The position numbers and the translations under genes were made by a program. Below are positions 8,911 to 16,976 of a stretch of DNA of 64,000 nucleotides, piece by piece (within the stretch, counting starts at the first letter, position 1; each line of letters starts with the position of its first letter). Below the pieces are notes generated by a model. The model worked only from the letters and a program-made list of their open reading frames with translations, was not told the origin of the DNA and ran no database searches. The DNA comes from Enterobacter quasihormaechei (GTDB lineage Bacteria; Pseudomonadota; Gammaproteobacteria; Enterobacterales; Enterobacteriaceae): assembly GCF_004331385.1 (NCBI RefSeq), contig NZ_SJON01000004.1, positions 1-64,000 on the forward strand, given 5' to 3'.

Positions 8911-9801
8911 TTGTCAGACCGTATTCTTACCGGGCAAATTCCTGATGCCCTGAAACAGCCCCTTTCCTGTCTCCCTGCCACTGTATCGGAAATGATGGTC
9001 GAACGAATACTCCGGTGTGTTCACTACGAGCCGGTGATTGGCATTATGGGAAAATCGGGAGCCGGAAAATCAAGTCTGTGCAATACCCTTTTCAGTCCGC
9101 CACCTGCCAGCGTGGATGCCGTCAGGGGCTGCACCCGACGTGTTAACCGGTATCATGTCCGGCGCGGGCCACATACTCTTCATATCGCAGACTTTCCCGG
9201 CATTGCTGAAACCCCGGAACTCGACAGGCAGTATCGTCGGCTGTACCGGGCATGGTCCTCAAAACTGGACCTGATTGTCTGGGGACTTAAAGCGGACGAG
9301 CGCGCCTGGAAAGATGACCTGCGCTGCTACCGTGAACTGCTGAACACAGGAGCAGAGCCGGAACGTTTTCTGTTTGTCCTCACGCAGGCCGACAAAATGG
9401 AGCCCTGTCGCGAATGGGACAATTCAAATCATCAGCCTTCTGCAACCCAGTCTGAAAACCTCGCCACCAAGACAGAGCTTGCCATGACACTGTTTGCCGC
9501 AGTCCATCCGGTCATTGCGGTATCCGCCACGGAATACTACAACCTGGAGCTGTGGGCGGAGGCACTGATTCAGGCCCTGCCGGTTAACAGCTGCAGTGCC
9601 GTTTCACGCTACCTGAACGCAGAGTTACGCACTGAACGTGTTCAGCATACCGCACGGGAAGGGTTCGTCAGTGTCGCCGGAACGATTTTTGACGAAGCGG
9701 CTTCAGTTGTGCAGACCTCAGGGAAACTGGTGCGTCAGTTACGGCGACTCCGTCGGCGGTTTCTGTCCCTTATTCATGTCGTCTGGCATCTTCTGTTCTG
9801 A
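8911..9801 (+). CDS. yeeP: YeeP/YfjP/YkfA-family GTPase
   Basis: A 296-residue dynamin/Era-like GTP-binding protein typical of CP4-44, CP4-57 and CP4-6 prophages. G1 P-loop GKSGAGKSSL is near residue 48, the G2-region threonine is in GCTRRVNRY, G3 is DFPG and G4 is TQADKM. The start is TTG at 8911 with a strong GGAGG five bases upstream; no in-frame ATG fits better. The last 40 residues are basic and end with a hydrophobic tail (SLIHVVWHLLF) that might touch the membrane. Its cellular role is unknown. Conserved position upstream of the DUF932/antirestriction block supports membership of the same island unit. Confidence 0.85.
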   Translation: MSDRILTGQIPDALKQPLSCLPATVSEMMVERILRCVHYEPVIGIMGKSGAGKSSLCNTLFSPPPASVDAVRGCTRRVNRYHVRRGPHTLHIADFPGIAETPELDRQYRRLYRAWSSKLDLIVWGLKADERAWKDDLRCYRELLNTGAEPERFLFVLTQADKMEPCREWDNSNHQPSATQSENLATKTELAMTLFAAVHPVIAVSATEYYNLELWAEALIQALPVNSCSAVSRYLNAELRTERVQHTAREGFVSVAGTIFDEAASVVQTSGKLVRQLRRLRRRFLSLIHVVWHLLF

Positions 9802-10051
9802 TTTTTCCTTTCTTTTATCACTGCCGTTTCGATCTGTTTCGACGATCGAAATTGCAACGTACGATAGCATTAAACTATTGAAAATAGTTTATTGATCGTG
9901 ATTATCGATAGATATCAACGATCGGTTTACGCATATCGATCTGAATTAACAATTATCCCGCCTTCTGATTAGCCAGTACGATCTGTGCTGTCTGTGAAGA
10001 TACCTCCGGTTATTAATTTTATTTAATCAATTGTTTATAAAGGAATATTTT

Positions 10052-10111
10052 ATGCTTCATCTTATCTCCGTGATGACGGGTGCCTGTATTCACAGGGAGA
10101 CCCTGAAATGA
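10052..10111 (+). CDS. Possible 19-residue leader peptide overlapping the next gene
   Basis: ATG 10052 follows AAGGA and encodes MLHLISVMTGACIHRETLK, with its stop overlapping the ATG of the membrane protein at 10108. The overlap suggests translational coupling. Upstream, 9802-10051 has no gene but contains several ATCGAT/GATCG elements. Confidence 0.35.
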   Translation: MLHLISVMTGACIHRETLK

Positions 10112-10659
10112 AATCATATCCATTACTGCGTCAGGACATTTTTGCCTGGTGCCTCGCGGCCGTACTCCCTGCAATCTGGGTCGTGCTGTTCCTGAATTTT
10201 CCACAGACAGTCGCACTTGTCATTTACATGGCTGTTGCCCTGGCCTGGGTATTGCTGGACCGGACAAACCTGATGAAACAGGGCGTCACGCTCCCTTCTT
10301 TTCTCTGGTTCTGGTTCCCGGTGGTGTATCTGCGCCAGCGCGACCAGATGCAGGGTAAACCCTGGCGGCTGATGCAGGTCTGGCTCTTGTGTACCGTGCT
10401 GTCATTCGTGGCGATATACCTGCTTAACCAGCGCTCTGGTACGGAAAACCTCGCGCAGAGTGCCTGCAGCGTGGTGACAAAAATCCTGCGGGATGAGGGG
10501 TTTGATGAGCGTTGTATTCGCATAACCGGTATGCAGGAAGAAGTGAAGGGTCGATTCTGGCGGGCACAGGCCCTGCTGAACACCGGTGTAAAGGAGCCGG
10601 TGACCATTGAGGTCAGGGGCCGGGATATTTATGTCGTTTTACCTGAAGCAGGAGAGTGA
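10108..10659 (+). CDS. Inner-membrane protein of unknown function
   Basis: A 183-residue protein with about four hydrophobic segments: residues 12-30 (FAWCLAAVLPAIWVVLFL), 33-50, a FLWFWFPVVYL stretch near 65-75, and 90-108 (WLLCTVLSFVAIYLL). A soluble C-terminal domain of about 70 residues follows with two cysteines (SACSVV and ERCIRI), probably facing the periplasm. The family is found in CP4-like islands beside a secreted partner but I cannot name a function. The stop overlaps the open frame of the next gene, so the two are likely one operon. Confidence 0.75.
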   Translation: MKSYPLLRQDIFAWCLAAVLPAIWVVLFLNFPQTVALVIYMAVALAWVLLDRTNLMKQGVTLPSFLWFWFPVVYLRQRDQMQGKPWRLMQVWLLCTVLSFVAIYLLNQRSGTENLAQSACSVVTKILRDEGFDERCIRITGMQEEVKGRFWRAQALLNTGVKEPVTIEVRGRDIYVVLPEAGE

Positions 10660-10664
10660 AGAAA

Positions 10665-11180
10665 ATGAAAACCCTGAAAACCATTACCCGGCATCTGCTG
10701 ATGAGTGCAGCCGTGTTATTCACCGCGACATCAGTTTTGCATGCAGCGACGACGGACGCGCTCCCTCAGGCAACTGGCCCGCGCTGTGCAAAACCGGTGT
10801 TTTACGCGCAGACTGTGAACCATAAAAAAGAAGTGGAGATTTGTATTGTAACCCCGTCAGTGTCGTATTCGTTCGGCAAAGTGGGGGCAAAAAACAAAGA
10901 AATGGATATTACCGTTCCTGCAGGCAATACCATTTATGCATACCAGAGCAATCAGGTTATCAGTATTCAGAACTTTACTGTCAGAAATGGCGATACCCGC
11001 TATCAGGTCTCAGCAGGCTCGAATGATGCCGGAGAACCATTCGTTTCCCTTTATGTATATAAGGGCACCCCGGAGATCGGCAAGCTCCTTGCAGAGATAA
11101 GACTTGACCCGGATACAGTAGTCAACAATATCAGTCATTCGCTGGCTGAAGAGGGGGTTATACAGGCAGACAGCCTCTGA
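10665..11180 (+). CDS. Predicted periplasmic protein with signal peptide
   Basis: About 171 residues beginning with a typical Sec signal: a basic start (MKTLKTITRH), hydrophobic core (LLMSAAVLFTATSVL) and cleavage motif LHA-A. The mature part has two cysteines (RCAK, EICIV) that could form a disulphide and is predicted to be beta-rich. GTG 10656 would extend the frame, but the ribosome binding site AGGAGAG at 10650-10656 is spaced properly for ATG 10665. It is coupled to the membrane protein before it and closed by the strong terminator at 11276-11310. Function unknown; an envelope role is inferred from the signal peptide and partner. Confidence 0.75.
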   Translation: MKTLKTITRHLLMSAAVLFTATSVLHAATTDALPQATGPRCAKPVFYAQTVNHKKEVEICIVTPSVSYSFGKVGAKNKEMDITVPAGNTIYAYQSNQVISIQNFTVRNGDTRYQVSAGSNDAGEPFVSLYVYKGTPEIGKLLAEIRLDPDTVVNNISHSLAEEGVIQADSL

Positions 11181-11275
11181 CAGCAGTATTGACGTTAACG
11201 GATAACAGCTGTATTGCAGCCGGAATTAAACAGTCCCAGGCGAATACGCCGTCATTTATCTATCACCGCACTGAC

Positions 11276-11310
11276 AGGGCTGTTCCTCCTTCGGGAGGAA
11301 CAGCCCTTTT
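11276..11310 (+). terminator. Strong intrinsic terminator
   Basis: A perfect 14-base stem (AGGGCTGTTCCTCC with its complement) closed by a UUCG tetraloop and followed by TTTT. It separates the membrane/periplasmic pair from the DUF932 gene. Confidence 0.9.
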
Positions 11311-11337
11311 CTGTTTCTGCCATTTAAGGAGTCACAC

Positions 11338-12159
11338 ATGCGCTTAGCCAGTCGCTTCGGACGAATTAACCAGATACGCCGAGACCGTCCTTTAACCCGT
11401 GAAGAACTGATGCAGGTCGTTCCCAGTGTTTTCGGAGAAGACAAGCATGCATCACGCTCTGAGCGTTATAGCTATATCCCCACCATCACCCTGCTGGAAA
11501 ACCTGCAACGCGAAGGCTTTCAGCCGTTCTTTGCCTGCCAGACCCGTGTTCGGGACCTGAGCAAACGTGAACACACCAAGCATATGTTGAGACTGCGCCG
11601 TGCCGGACAGATTACCGGTCAACAGGTCCCGGAAATCATCCTGCTGAATTCTCATGATGGTTCATCAAGTTACCAGATGCTGCCCGGCATATTCCGCAGC
11701 GTCTGCACCAACTCTCTGGTCTGCGGCCAGTCCTTTGGCGAGATACGTGTCCCCCATAAAGGCAATGTGGTGGAAAAGGTCATCGAAGGCGCTTACGAGG
11801 TTCTCGGGGTCTTTGACCGGGTGGAAGAGAAACGCGATGCCATGCAGTCACTGCTGCTTCCTCCTCCGGCACAGCAGTCGATGGCGAATGCGGCGCTGAC
11901 ATACCGTTTTGGTGAAGAACACCACCCGGTGACCGCCACGCAGATACTGACACCCCGACGGTATGAAGACCGTCAGGATGACCTGTGGACAACGTACCAG
12001 AGACTGCAGGAAAACCTGTTGAAGGGCGGCCTGCCCGGACGTACAGCAAAAGGTAAACGCAGCCATACCCGTGCCGTGAACGGTATTGACGGCGATGTGA
12101 AACTCAATCGCGCCCTGTGGGTGATGGCAGAAAACATGCTCGAGTTTTTCGGGCGTTAA
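11338..12159 (+). CDS. yafZ: DUF932 domain protein, YafZ/YfjQ family
   Basis: A 273-residue protein matching the DUF932 proteins of CP4-6 (YafZ) and CP4-57 (YfjQ): MRLASRFGRINQIRRDRPL at the start, a central SHDGSSSYQMLPGIFRSVC motif, and a C-terminal NRALWVMAENMLEF. Relatives occur on plasmids and islands, often beside antirestriction genes; the biochemical function is not established. The ATG at 11338 follows AAGGAG. It is 30 bases upstream of the antirestriction gene on the same strand, the classic order yafZ-yafX-ykfG-ykfH-yafW. Confidence 0.88.
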   Translation: MRLASRFGRINQIRRDRPLTREELMQVVPSVFGEDKHASRSERYSYIPTITLLENLQREGFQPFFACQTRVRDLSKREHTKHMLRLRRAGQITGQQVPEIILLNSHDGSSSYQMLPGIFRSVCTNSLVCGQSFGEIRVPHKGNVVEKVIEGAYEVLGVFDRVEEKRDAMQSLLLPPPAQQSMANAALTYRFGEEHHPVTATQILTPRRYEDRQDDLWTTYQRLQENLLKGGLPGRTAKGKRSHTRAVNGIDGDVKLNRALWVMAENMLEFFGR

Positions 12160-12189
12160 ACAACCTTTCCGACATAAGGAGATAGTTTA

Positions 12190-12633
12190 ATGAATACACA
12201 ACACTTTGAGTTCGCTGAGCAGGCAGCAATTACTGCCTCAGTGGTCCCGGATGAGTTACGCATCGGCTTCTGGCCGCAGCACTTTGGCTCCATCCCACAA
12301 TGGATAACCCTTGAACCCCGCATTTTCGCCTGGATGGATCGGCTGTGTACCGATTACCACGGTGGTATCTGGCGCTTTTCGACACTCAGCAACGGCGGCG
12401 CTTTTATGGCTCCCGAGTCAGATCACGATGAGAAGTGGACATTATTCAACAGCATGAACGGCAATGGCGCAGAGCTTACCAGTGAAGCTGCAGGGATGGT
12501 CGCCTGTCTGATGGCATTTAGTCACCACGCCTGTCGTACCGAGAGTGACGCGATGACTGAGCATTATTATCGCTTACGAGACTACGCGCTGAAGCATCCG
12601 GAATGCAGCGCCATTATGCATCTAATCGACTGA
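12190..12633 (+). CDS. yafX: ArdB/KlcA-type antirestriction protein (YafX/YfjX family)
   Basis: A 147-residue protein with the ArdB/KlcA signatures: RIGFWPQHFGSIPQWITLEP, then DYHGGIWRFSTLSNGGAFMAP and EAAGMVACLMAFSHHAC. ArdB and KlcA relieve type I restriction in vivo without acting as DNA mimics in the way ArdA does. The length is normal for the family. It lies between two type I systems in this window (hsdM/hsdS at the left end, hsdRMS at 17.6-24.3 kb), so the mobile element carries both restriction and an escape from it. AAGGAG precedes the ATG. Confidence 0.92.
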   Translation: MNTQHFEFAEQAAITASVVPDELRIGFWPQHFGSIPQWITLEPRIFAWMDRLCTDYHGGIWRFSTLSNGGAFMAPESDHDEKWTLFNSMNGNGAELTSEAAGMVACLMAFSHHACRTESDAMTEHYYRLRDYALKHPECSAIMHLID

Positions 12634-12645
12634 GGAATGCCTGTC

Positions 12646-13188
12646 ATGAATACCGCATTATCCCCGGTGTCATCTCAGCCTGAATTCTTTCCACTGGCGG
12701 TTATGACCCAGCATAGTTGCCTGCTCCCAGCGACCTCCGGATTAACCCCCTATGCCCAACGCACCATTCGCCGCGCTATCAATCTACTGGATAAATATCT
12801 GCGTCAGCCCGGCAAATCCTTTACCTCCAGTACTGCTGCCCGTGACTGGCTTCGGCTACAGCTGGCCGGACAGGAGAGGGAGGTATTTATGGTGCTCTCT
12901 CTCGATAACCAGCACTGTTTACTGGAGAGCGAAACGCTGTTTGCCGGTTCGATTAACCATGTCCAGGTCCATCCCCGTGAGCTAGTGAAGTCAGCGCTTC
13001 GCTTCAATGCTGCAGCTGTCGTGTTGGCGCATAACCATCCATCCGGTGACCCGGAGCCCAGTCAATGTGACCGCAACATTACGGGCAGGCTTAAAGAAGC
13101 GCTGGCACTGGTTGATGTGAGCACGCTCGATCATCTGGTCATCGGTTCAGAGGGCATTGTGTCGTTCGCGGAGCGAGGCTGGATATGA
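12646..13188 (+). CDS. yeeS: RadC-family JAB/MPN domain protein (YeeS/YkfG)
   Basis: About 180 residues with the JAMM metal-binding motif HNHPSGDPEPSQCD near the centre (two histidines and the aspartate) and the RadC signature ending in DHLVIG. Family members YeeS, YkfG and YfjY are common in CP4 islands. Their activity is uncertain, since RadC itself is no longer regarded as a proven repair protein. Two ATGs are possible; GAGGA at 12632-12636 is one base from ATG 12637 and nine from ATG 12646, so the second is preferred. The stop overlaps the next gene. Confidence 0.88.
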   Translation: MNTALSPVSSQPEFFPLAVMTQHSCLLPATSGLTPYAQRTIRRAINLLDKYLRQPGKSFTSSTAARDWLRLQLAGQEREVFMVLSLDNQHCLLESETLFAGSINHVQVHPRELVKSALRFNAAAVVLAHNHPSGDPEPSQCDRNITGRLKEALALVDVSTLDHLVIGSEGIVSFAERGWI

Positions 13189-13406
13189 AAATCATCAGTA
13201 AACGCCAGGCAATGACCCTATACCGGCAACATCCTGGCTCCCGACTGTTTCGCTTCAGTACGAGCAAATATAAATGGTCAGGTAGTATCTGCCATTATGC
13301 TGGCCGCGAGGTGGAGGACATACGCGGCGTTCTGGCCGTGTTTGCTGAACGTCGTCAGGACCGCAATGGTCCCTATGTCATTCTTCGAAGCGTTACTCTC
13401 AATTAA
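13185..13406 (+). CDS. yeeT: DUF987 protein (YeeT/YkfH)
   Basis: A 73-residue basic protein: MKIISKRQAMTLYRQHPGSR at the start and a terminal GPYVILRSVTLN. This is the small DUF987 family that always sits between the RadC-like gene and the CbeA antitoxin in CP4-type islands. Function unknown. The ATG overlaps the stop of the RadC-like gene by four bases, indicating coupling. Confidence 0.88.
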   Translation: MKIISKRQAMTLYRQHPGSRLFRFSTSKYKWSGSICHYAGREVEDIRGVLAVFAERRQDRNGPYVILRSVTLN

Positions 13407-13431
13407 TCCTTCCCTTTAATCAGGAACAATA

Positions 13432-13788
13432 ATGAACAATCACTCAGAATCCGGTACAAAGCCGGAGAATCCCGCCTGCCAGCAGTGGGGGCTACAGAGT
13501 ACGATAACACCCTGTTTTGGCGCTCGTCTGGTGCAGGAAGGCAACCGACTGCATTTTCTCGCTGACCGCGCCGGATTTAACAGTGCTTTCAGCGACGATG
13601 ACGCGTTGCGTCTCGACCAGACATTTCCCCTGATACTCAAACAACTTGAACTAATGCTCACCAGCGGAGAACTCTCTCCCCGGCATCAGCACTGCGTCAC
13701 GTTTTACCACAACGGACTCACCTGCGAAGCCGATACGCTTGGTAGTTGTGGCTACATATACATCGCTGTTTATCCCACTCAACGTTAA
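13432..13788 (+). CDS. cbeA: Type IV antitoxin CbeA (YeeU/YafW/YfjZ family)
   Basis: A 118-residue antitoxin. QQWGLQSTITPCFGARLVQE and the C-terminal FYHNGLTCEADTLGSCGYIYI are hallmark segments of YeeU, YafW and YfjZ. In the known system CbeA stabilises MreB and FtsZ bundles and so counteracts the toxin CbtA without binding it. It is full length and has GGAAC just before the ATG. The toxin expected immediately downstream survives only as a broken fragment (13809-13916), so this antitoxin appears orphaned. Confidence 0.93.
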   Translation: MNNHSESGTKPENPACQQWGLQSTITPCFGARLVQEGNRLHFLADRAGFNSAFSDDDALRLDQTFPLILKQLELMLTSGELSPRHQHCVTFYHNGLTCEADTLGSCGYIYIAVYPTQR

Positions 13789-13808
13789 TTACTTTCACGA
13801 GAGCCATA

Positions 13809-13916
13809 ATGAAATTTCTACCTGCAACAACTCTGCGTGCAGCGAAGACATCCCGTCACCTGTCGCTATCTGGTAAATGTTACTTACTTATCTGCTATCG
13901 GCATAGTCTTTACTAA
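13809..13916 (+). pseudogene. cbtA: Remnant of CbtA/YeeV-family toxin, frameshifted and truncated
   Basis: Twenty bases after cbeA, ATG 13809 opens MKFLPATTLRAAKTS, matching the N-terminus of the YeeV/YkfI/YpjF toxins. The frame then slips: the next frame reads PSPVAIW-stop-MLLTYLL, which matches the family's PSPVxIWQMLLxxLL with the glutamine codon turned into TAA. After about residue 35 no toxin similarity can be followed, so the remaining two thirds are missing. At least two lesions (frameshift and nonsense) plus a 3' loss make it inactive. Confidence 0.8.
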
Positions 13917-13940
13917 GATGACTGTAAACGATGACTTAGA

Positions 13941-13964
13941 GTCCGCTTCGTTCCAGAAGCGGAC
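13941..13964 (+). repeat. Perfect 9-base inverted repeat, partly recurring at 14992-15003
   Basis: GTCCGCTTC and GAAGCGGAC flank a 6-base loop. The right part, CCAGAAGCGGAC (13953-13964), recurs exactly at 14992-15003, so the two copies bracket the AT-rich DUF3800 gene. There is no T-run, so a terminator is unlikely. Confidence 0.5.
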
Positions 13965-14125
13965 ATGTTGGTTAATTAATGTTCAGCATGTTTAAAGTTA
14001 TGTCACACGCAAAATGATAACTTAATATATTTAGAAGATTACTAATTCAAAAATAGCGTTGTAATTCAATGAACTCTACCTATAATCTAACATAAAAAAT
14101 CATATGTCATTGAAAGGATAAGGCT

Positions 14126-14860
14126 TTGAATATTTACATTGATGAGTCGGTACACGAGGAGTTTGGGTTTATGATCATGGCTTATGTAGTTTGTGATCAA
14201 GATCCTCAGTCTGATATAAACAAAATTCTTTCAGAGCATTCAGTTGATGAACATCACTCATGCGCAAGAATGGATCAATCTGAATCTTTAAGAGATTTGA
14301 GGTGTAAACTTATTTCTTACTTGAACTCAAATTGTCGATGGGGATCATTTATTATGCCAAGTGAGTATCGCCATCGTTGTTATTCGGATGTGTCATTTTT
14401 ATTAAGCTTATTGATTAAGAACTTTCCAGATGGGAAAGGGAATGTTTTTTTCGATGAAGGTATCATAAACTCTACAGAAGCTCTCAGTCTATGTTCTGAT
14501 GAAGTAAAAGTTATAACATGCTCATCTCATGAAGTTTGTGGGATACAACTTGCTGATTTGGTGGCATCTTTTAGTGGTGTTAGGTTTAGAGAAACAATAA
14601 CTGGAAAAGCAAAAATCTTAACTTACGGTTACGACTGCGGCTATGAGCCCCCAATAGAAGCCCCTCTTGGATTTGAGCTTTTTGCTACGCTTCGACAGTC
14701 TATGCTCAGGGAAAATGAACCTCTCGGGGATGAGATGCCTGAGTTTGCCACATTTAAAACTATCAACAAAGGGTTGGTTTTGTCGAAAAACTTAACAACT
14801 GAATTTAGTCAGTTGGCATTAAAAACCTTTGGGGAAGTGTACTTAGGTTGCATCCATTAA
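14126..14860 (+). CDS. DUF3800 domain protein
   Basis: A 244-residue protein with the two marks of the DUF3800 family: an N-terminal MNIYIDESVHEEFGFMI strand with aspartate and glutamate, an internal FDEG, and a C-terminal CGIQLADLVASFSG. The fold is predicted to be RNase H-like, with acidic residues that could bind metal, but no activity is established. The start is TTG 14126 with AAGGA about eight bases upstream; an ATG start at residue 16 would remove the conserved IDES strand. Base composition is clearly more AT-rich than the CP4 genes before it, suggesting a separate acquisition into the decayed toxin locus. Confidence 0.72.
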   Translation: MNIYIDESVHEEFGFMIMAYVVCDQDPQSDINKILSEHSVDEHHSCARMDQSESLRDLRCKLISYLNSNCRWGSFIMPSEYRHRCYSDVSFLLSLLIKNFPDGKGNVFFDEGIINSTEALSLCSDEVKVITCSSHEVCGIQLADLVASFSGVRFRETITGKAKILTYGYDCGYEPPIEAPLGFELFATLRQSMLRENEPLGDEMPEFATFKTINKGLVLSKNLTTEFSQLALKTFGEVYLGCIH

Positions 14861-15082
14861 ATGTAATATCACTATCAATTAATAGCAAAATAAAGCGAGG
14901 TGTACCTACGAATACAGGAGACGATGATACAACTGACTTTCGCTTCTCGTTCATATCGAACCTTAGGCTTCGTAAGCTTGTTCGCTTAGTGCCAGAAGCG
15001 GACTTTCTGTTATTATGTTGCGACAACTAGCACACAGACTAGTAAGACAATCCGTTTCTGGGATAATAAAAAGCTAGGTTGC

Positions 15083-15712
15083 TTATAACCTTCCTGCGCG
15101 CACAAAAGTTATGCATAACTCCGTAGGAATAATTACACTTTTCCATGCCCCATTGTTCTTTCCCAACCCAGCATTAACTAGACTATCTAAAAAGGCCTCA
15201 TCCATTTCCACTGGTTGGTCAGGGTCGATGGCAACAAAAGCCGCCAGTTCACTGATATCAAATGAGGGAATACGTTCAAGAGCAACGAGCAAACGCCGAA
15301 GAACATTAAAATCTATCTCTTCTCGTGCGAATGACTTGAGAAATTCTGCCGCAACTTCAGGCTTGCTTTCGCTTTCCATCCGGTCAATGATTTCAATCAG
15401 TCTTGCACCTGCCTGGCCAGCAAACTTATCGTTTTCATTCAACCTTTCAGTCATTTTAATCCGTTCAGCGTCGGGTAGGTCTGAGAAGTGAGTGAGGAAA
15501 CGAAAAATCTTTTCAGTAAATAGCTGACTCCTGACAGAACTGGCAACTTTGTATACTCCAACCACAGTGCTAACAAAAGGGATAGATTCAAGCGTTTTTG
15601 ATTCAATCAAAGCGTCAATGCTAAGCTCAGCGTATTCCTTGCTCAACTCGACTACCTCGTCAGATTTTAAAGCGCAGATTAATGCGCTACCGCGTTTGGA
15701 GTCTTCTGTCAT
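15083..15712 (-). CDS. Hypothetical helical protein (209 aa)
   Basis: I do not recognise a named family. The protein is mostly alpha-helical and acidic, with one hydrophobic segment at about residues 43-60 (SIPFVSTVVGVYKVASSV) that could insert into a membrane, followed by helices rich in leucine and charged residues, then a tail ending in VRAGRL. Proteins of this general build, with one proline-containing hydrophobic hairpin and a helical body, are frequent in phage-defence and prophage regions, but that gives no function here. It is transcribed alone on the minus strand. Confidence 0.55.
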   Translation of the reverse strand: MTEDSKRGSALICALKSDEVVELSKEYAELSIDALIESKTLESIPFVSTVVGVYKVASSVRSQLFTEKIFRFLTHFSDLPDAERIKMTERLNENDKFAGQAGARLIEIIDRMESESKPEVAAEFLKSFAREEIDFNVLRRLLVALERIPSFDISELAAFVAIDPDQPVEMDEAFLDSLVNAGLGKNNGAWKSVIIPTELCITFVRAGRL

Positions 15713-16037
15713 GATTCCTCAATTACACATTTCTATGGATAGTTTAGGTTGAGACTATTGAATCAAACGCAGGAAGAGTATGCGACTTTTTTTATAAAAA
15801 ATAGGTGAAGTATTTTATTCATTCATCGTTACCAATAAGATGTTATTACTTACAATCTGATAGTAGCTATTATTTCGGATAGATTGATCTACTCTTCGCT
15901 TAAATCTGTCTGTAATGCTGCTTAAGAAATAGGCGTAGCATAATTCTCTAAACGATCCCCATTTAGCACGTATGCGCAAAAAAACTACGGTAGATATGAG
16001 TGCATAATGCAACACACACATTTAAAGAGGGCTTTTT

Positions 16038-16376
16038 ATGCCTGTTATTGAGAGTATTTTACGCATACAGCTAGACAGAGATGTATTTCATGGAGAAGAA
16101 CAAATGGTTAGCGGTATAGCCCAACTAGCTGTAGATCGGGGATTTAACGCGTTATCCCCTCGCCAAAAAATAGTATTAGAGCCGTTCTTAACACAACACT
16201 GTTCAGGCGTAATCGATCCAGGTGGTCACCATAACAACTGTACTACAGTTCTGACTGGTGAGGCATTATTAGATGCGTATGAGAATTGTGATGATACGGA
16301 AAGCCTGGAGTGTGAAAGCTGCCGTGAGGAAAGTTCTTTTCACGCCCACCAGTGGGCAAGAATAGAGCGAGAATAG
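16038..16376 (+). CDS. Hypothetical protein with C-terminal Cys/His cluster (112 aa)
   Basis: A 112-residue acidic protein preceded by AAAGAGGG. The N-terminal half is helical; the C-terminal half carries C-x12-C, CESC and HAH elements that could form a zinc site. I do not recognise the family. A clean intrinsic terminator lies 11 bases after the stop, which supports it as a separate transcription unit. The 325 bases upstream (15713-16037) are AT-rich and contain no other gene. Confidence 0.6.
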   Translation: MPVIESILRIQLDRDVFHGEEQMVSGIAQLAVDRGFNALSPRQKIVLEPFLTQHCSGVIDPGGHHNNCTTVLTGEALLDAYENCDDTESLECESCREESSFHAHQWARIERE

Positions 16377-16386
16377 GAATAAGTAT

Positions 16387-16410
16387 CCTCCGGCTTAACC
16401 GGAGGTTTTT
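16387..16410 (+). terminator. Intrinsic terminator
   Basis: CCTCCGG and CCGGAGG pair around the loop CTTAA and are followed by TTTTT, directly after the 112-residue ORF. From here to 16730 I see only broken frames and no convincing gene. Confidence 0.9.
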
Positions 16411-16730
16411 CAGATGCTCTTATAAGGCTCTGTTACCAGTCGTGCCCTAACAGGAGTATATGATCTGGCATTTACATCTGAATTCGTTACTTACGGCCCA
16501 TTGTTCCTGAATCTTCGTGGTGTTCTTGCCTACAATATTATCTAGTATGACCGCCCCTGTTGATAAACGCACGGCAATGTCAGTATTTCTCGCCAAGATA
16601 TGGGGGCAATTTCGTCGGTCTGCTCTTCGCTCATAGCAGACTACAAGCGCTTAGATTCTGCCCACCTTGTACCAGAAGCTGTCAATGCTAGTATTGCGAT
16701 GTATCGATCAACGAGTGAAGGTAAGGATAA

Positions 16731-16976
16731 ATGATTGTAACTAGGGAAAGCATGAAACAATGGATCATTGAGTGTCTTCGTGAACGTGGAGGTAGTGCTT
16801 GGCCACGCGAAGTTTCAAAGTATGTATGGAACAGCTACGAGACTGAGCTTAGAGATTCGGGCGATATGTTGTATACGTGGCAATATGACATTCGTTGGGC
16901 CGCTCAACAATTGAGAAACGAGGGCACTCTAAAACCAGTAAATAGACGCAGAGATTTGCCTTGGGAACTAGCATAG
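16731..16976 (+). CDS. Small winged-helix-like protein (81 aa)
   Basis: An 81-residue protein preceded by GGTAAGGATAA. The sequence (IIECLRERGGSAWPREVSKY, then WQYDIRWAAQQLRNEGTL) resembles the winged helix-turn-helix found at the N-termini of Mrr-like and other restriction proteins, with a terminal basic wing (NRRRDLPWEL). It may bind DNA as a stand-alone regulator or be the remnant of a longer nuclease. It lies next to the island end and reads toward the leuX scar. Confidence 0.5.
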   Translation: MIVTRESMKQWIIECLRERGGSAWPREVSKYVWNSYETELRDSGDMLYTWQYDIRWAAQQLRNEGTLKPVNRRRDLPWELA

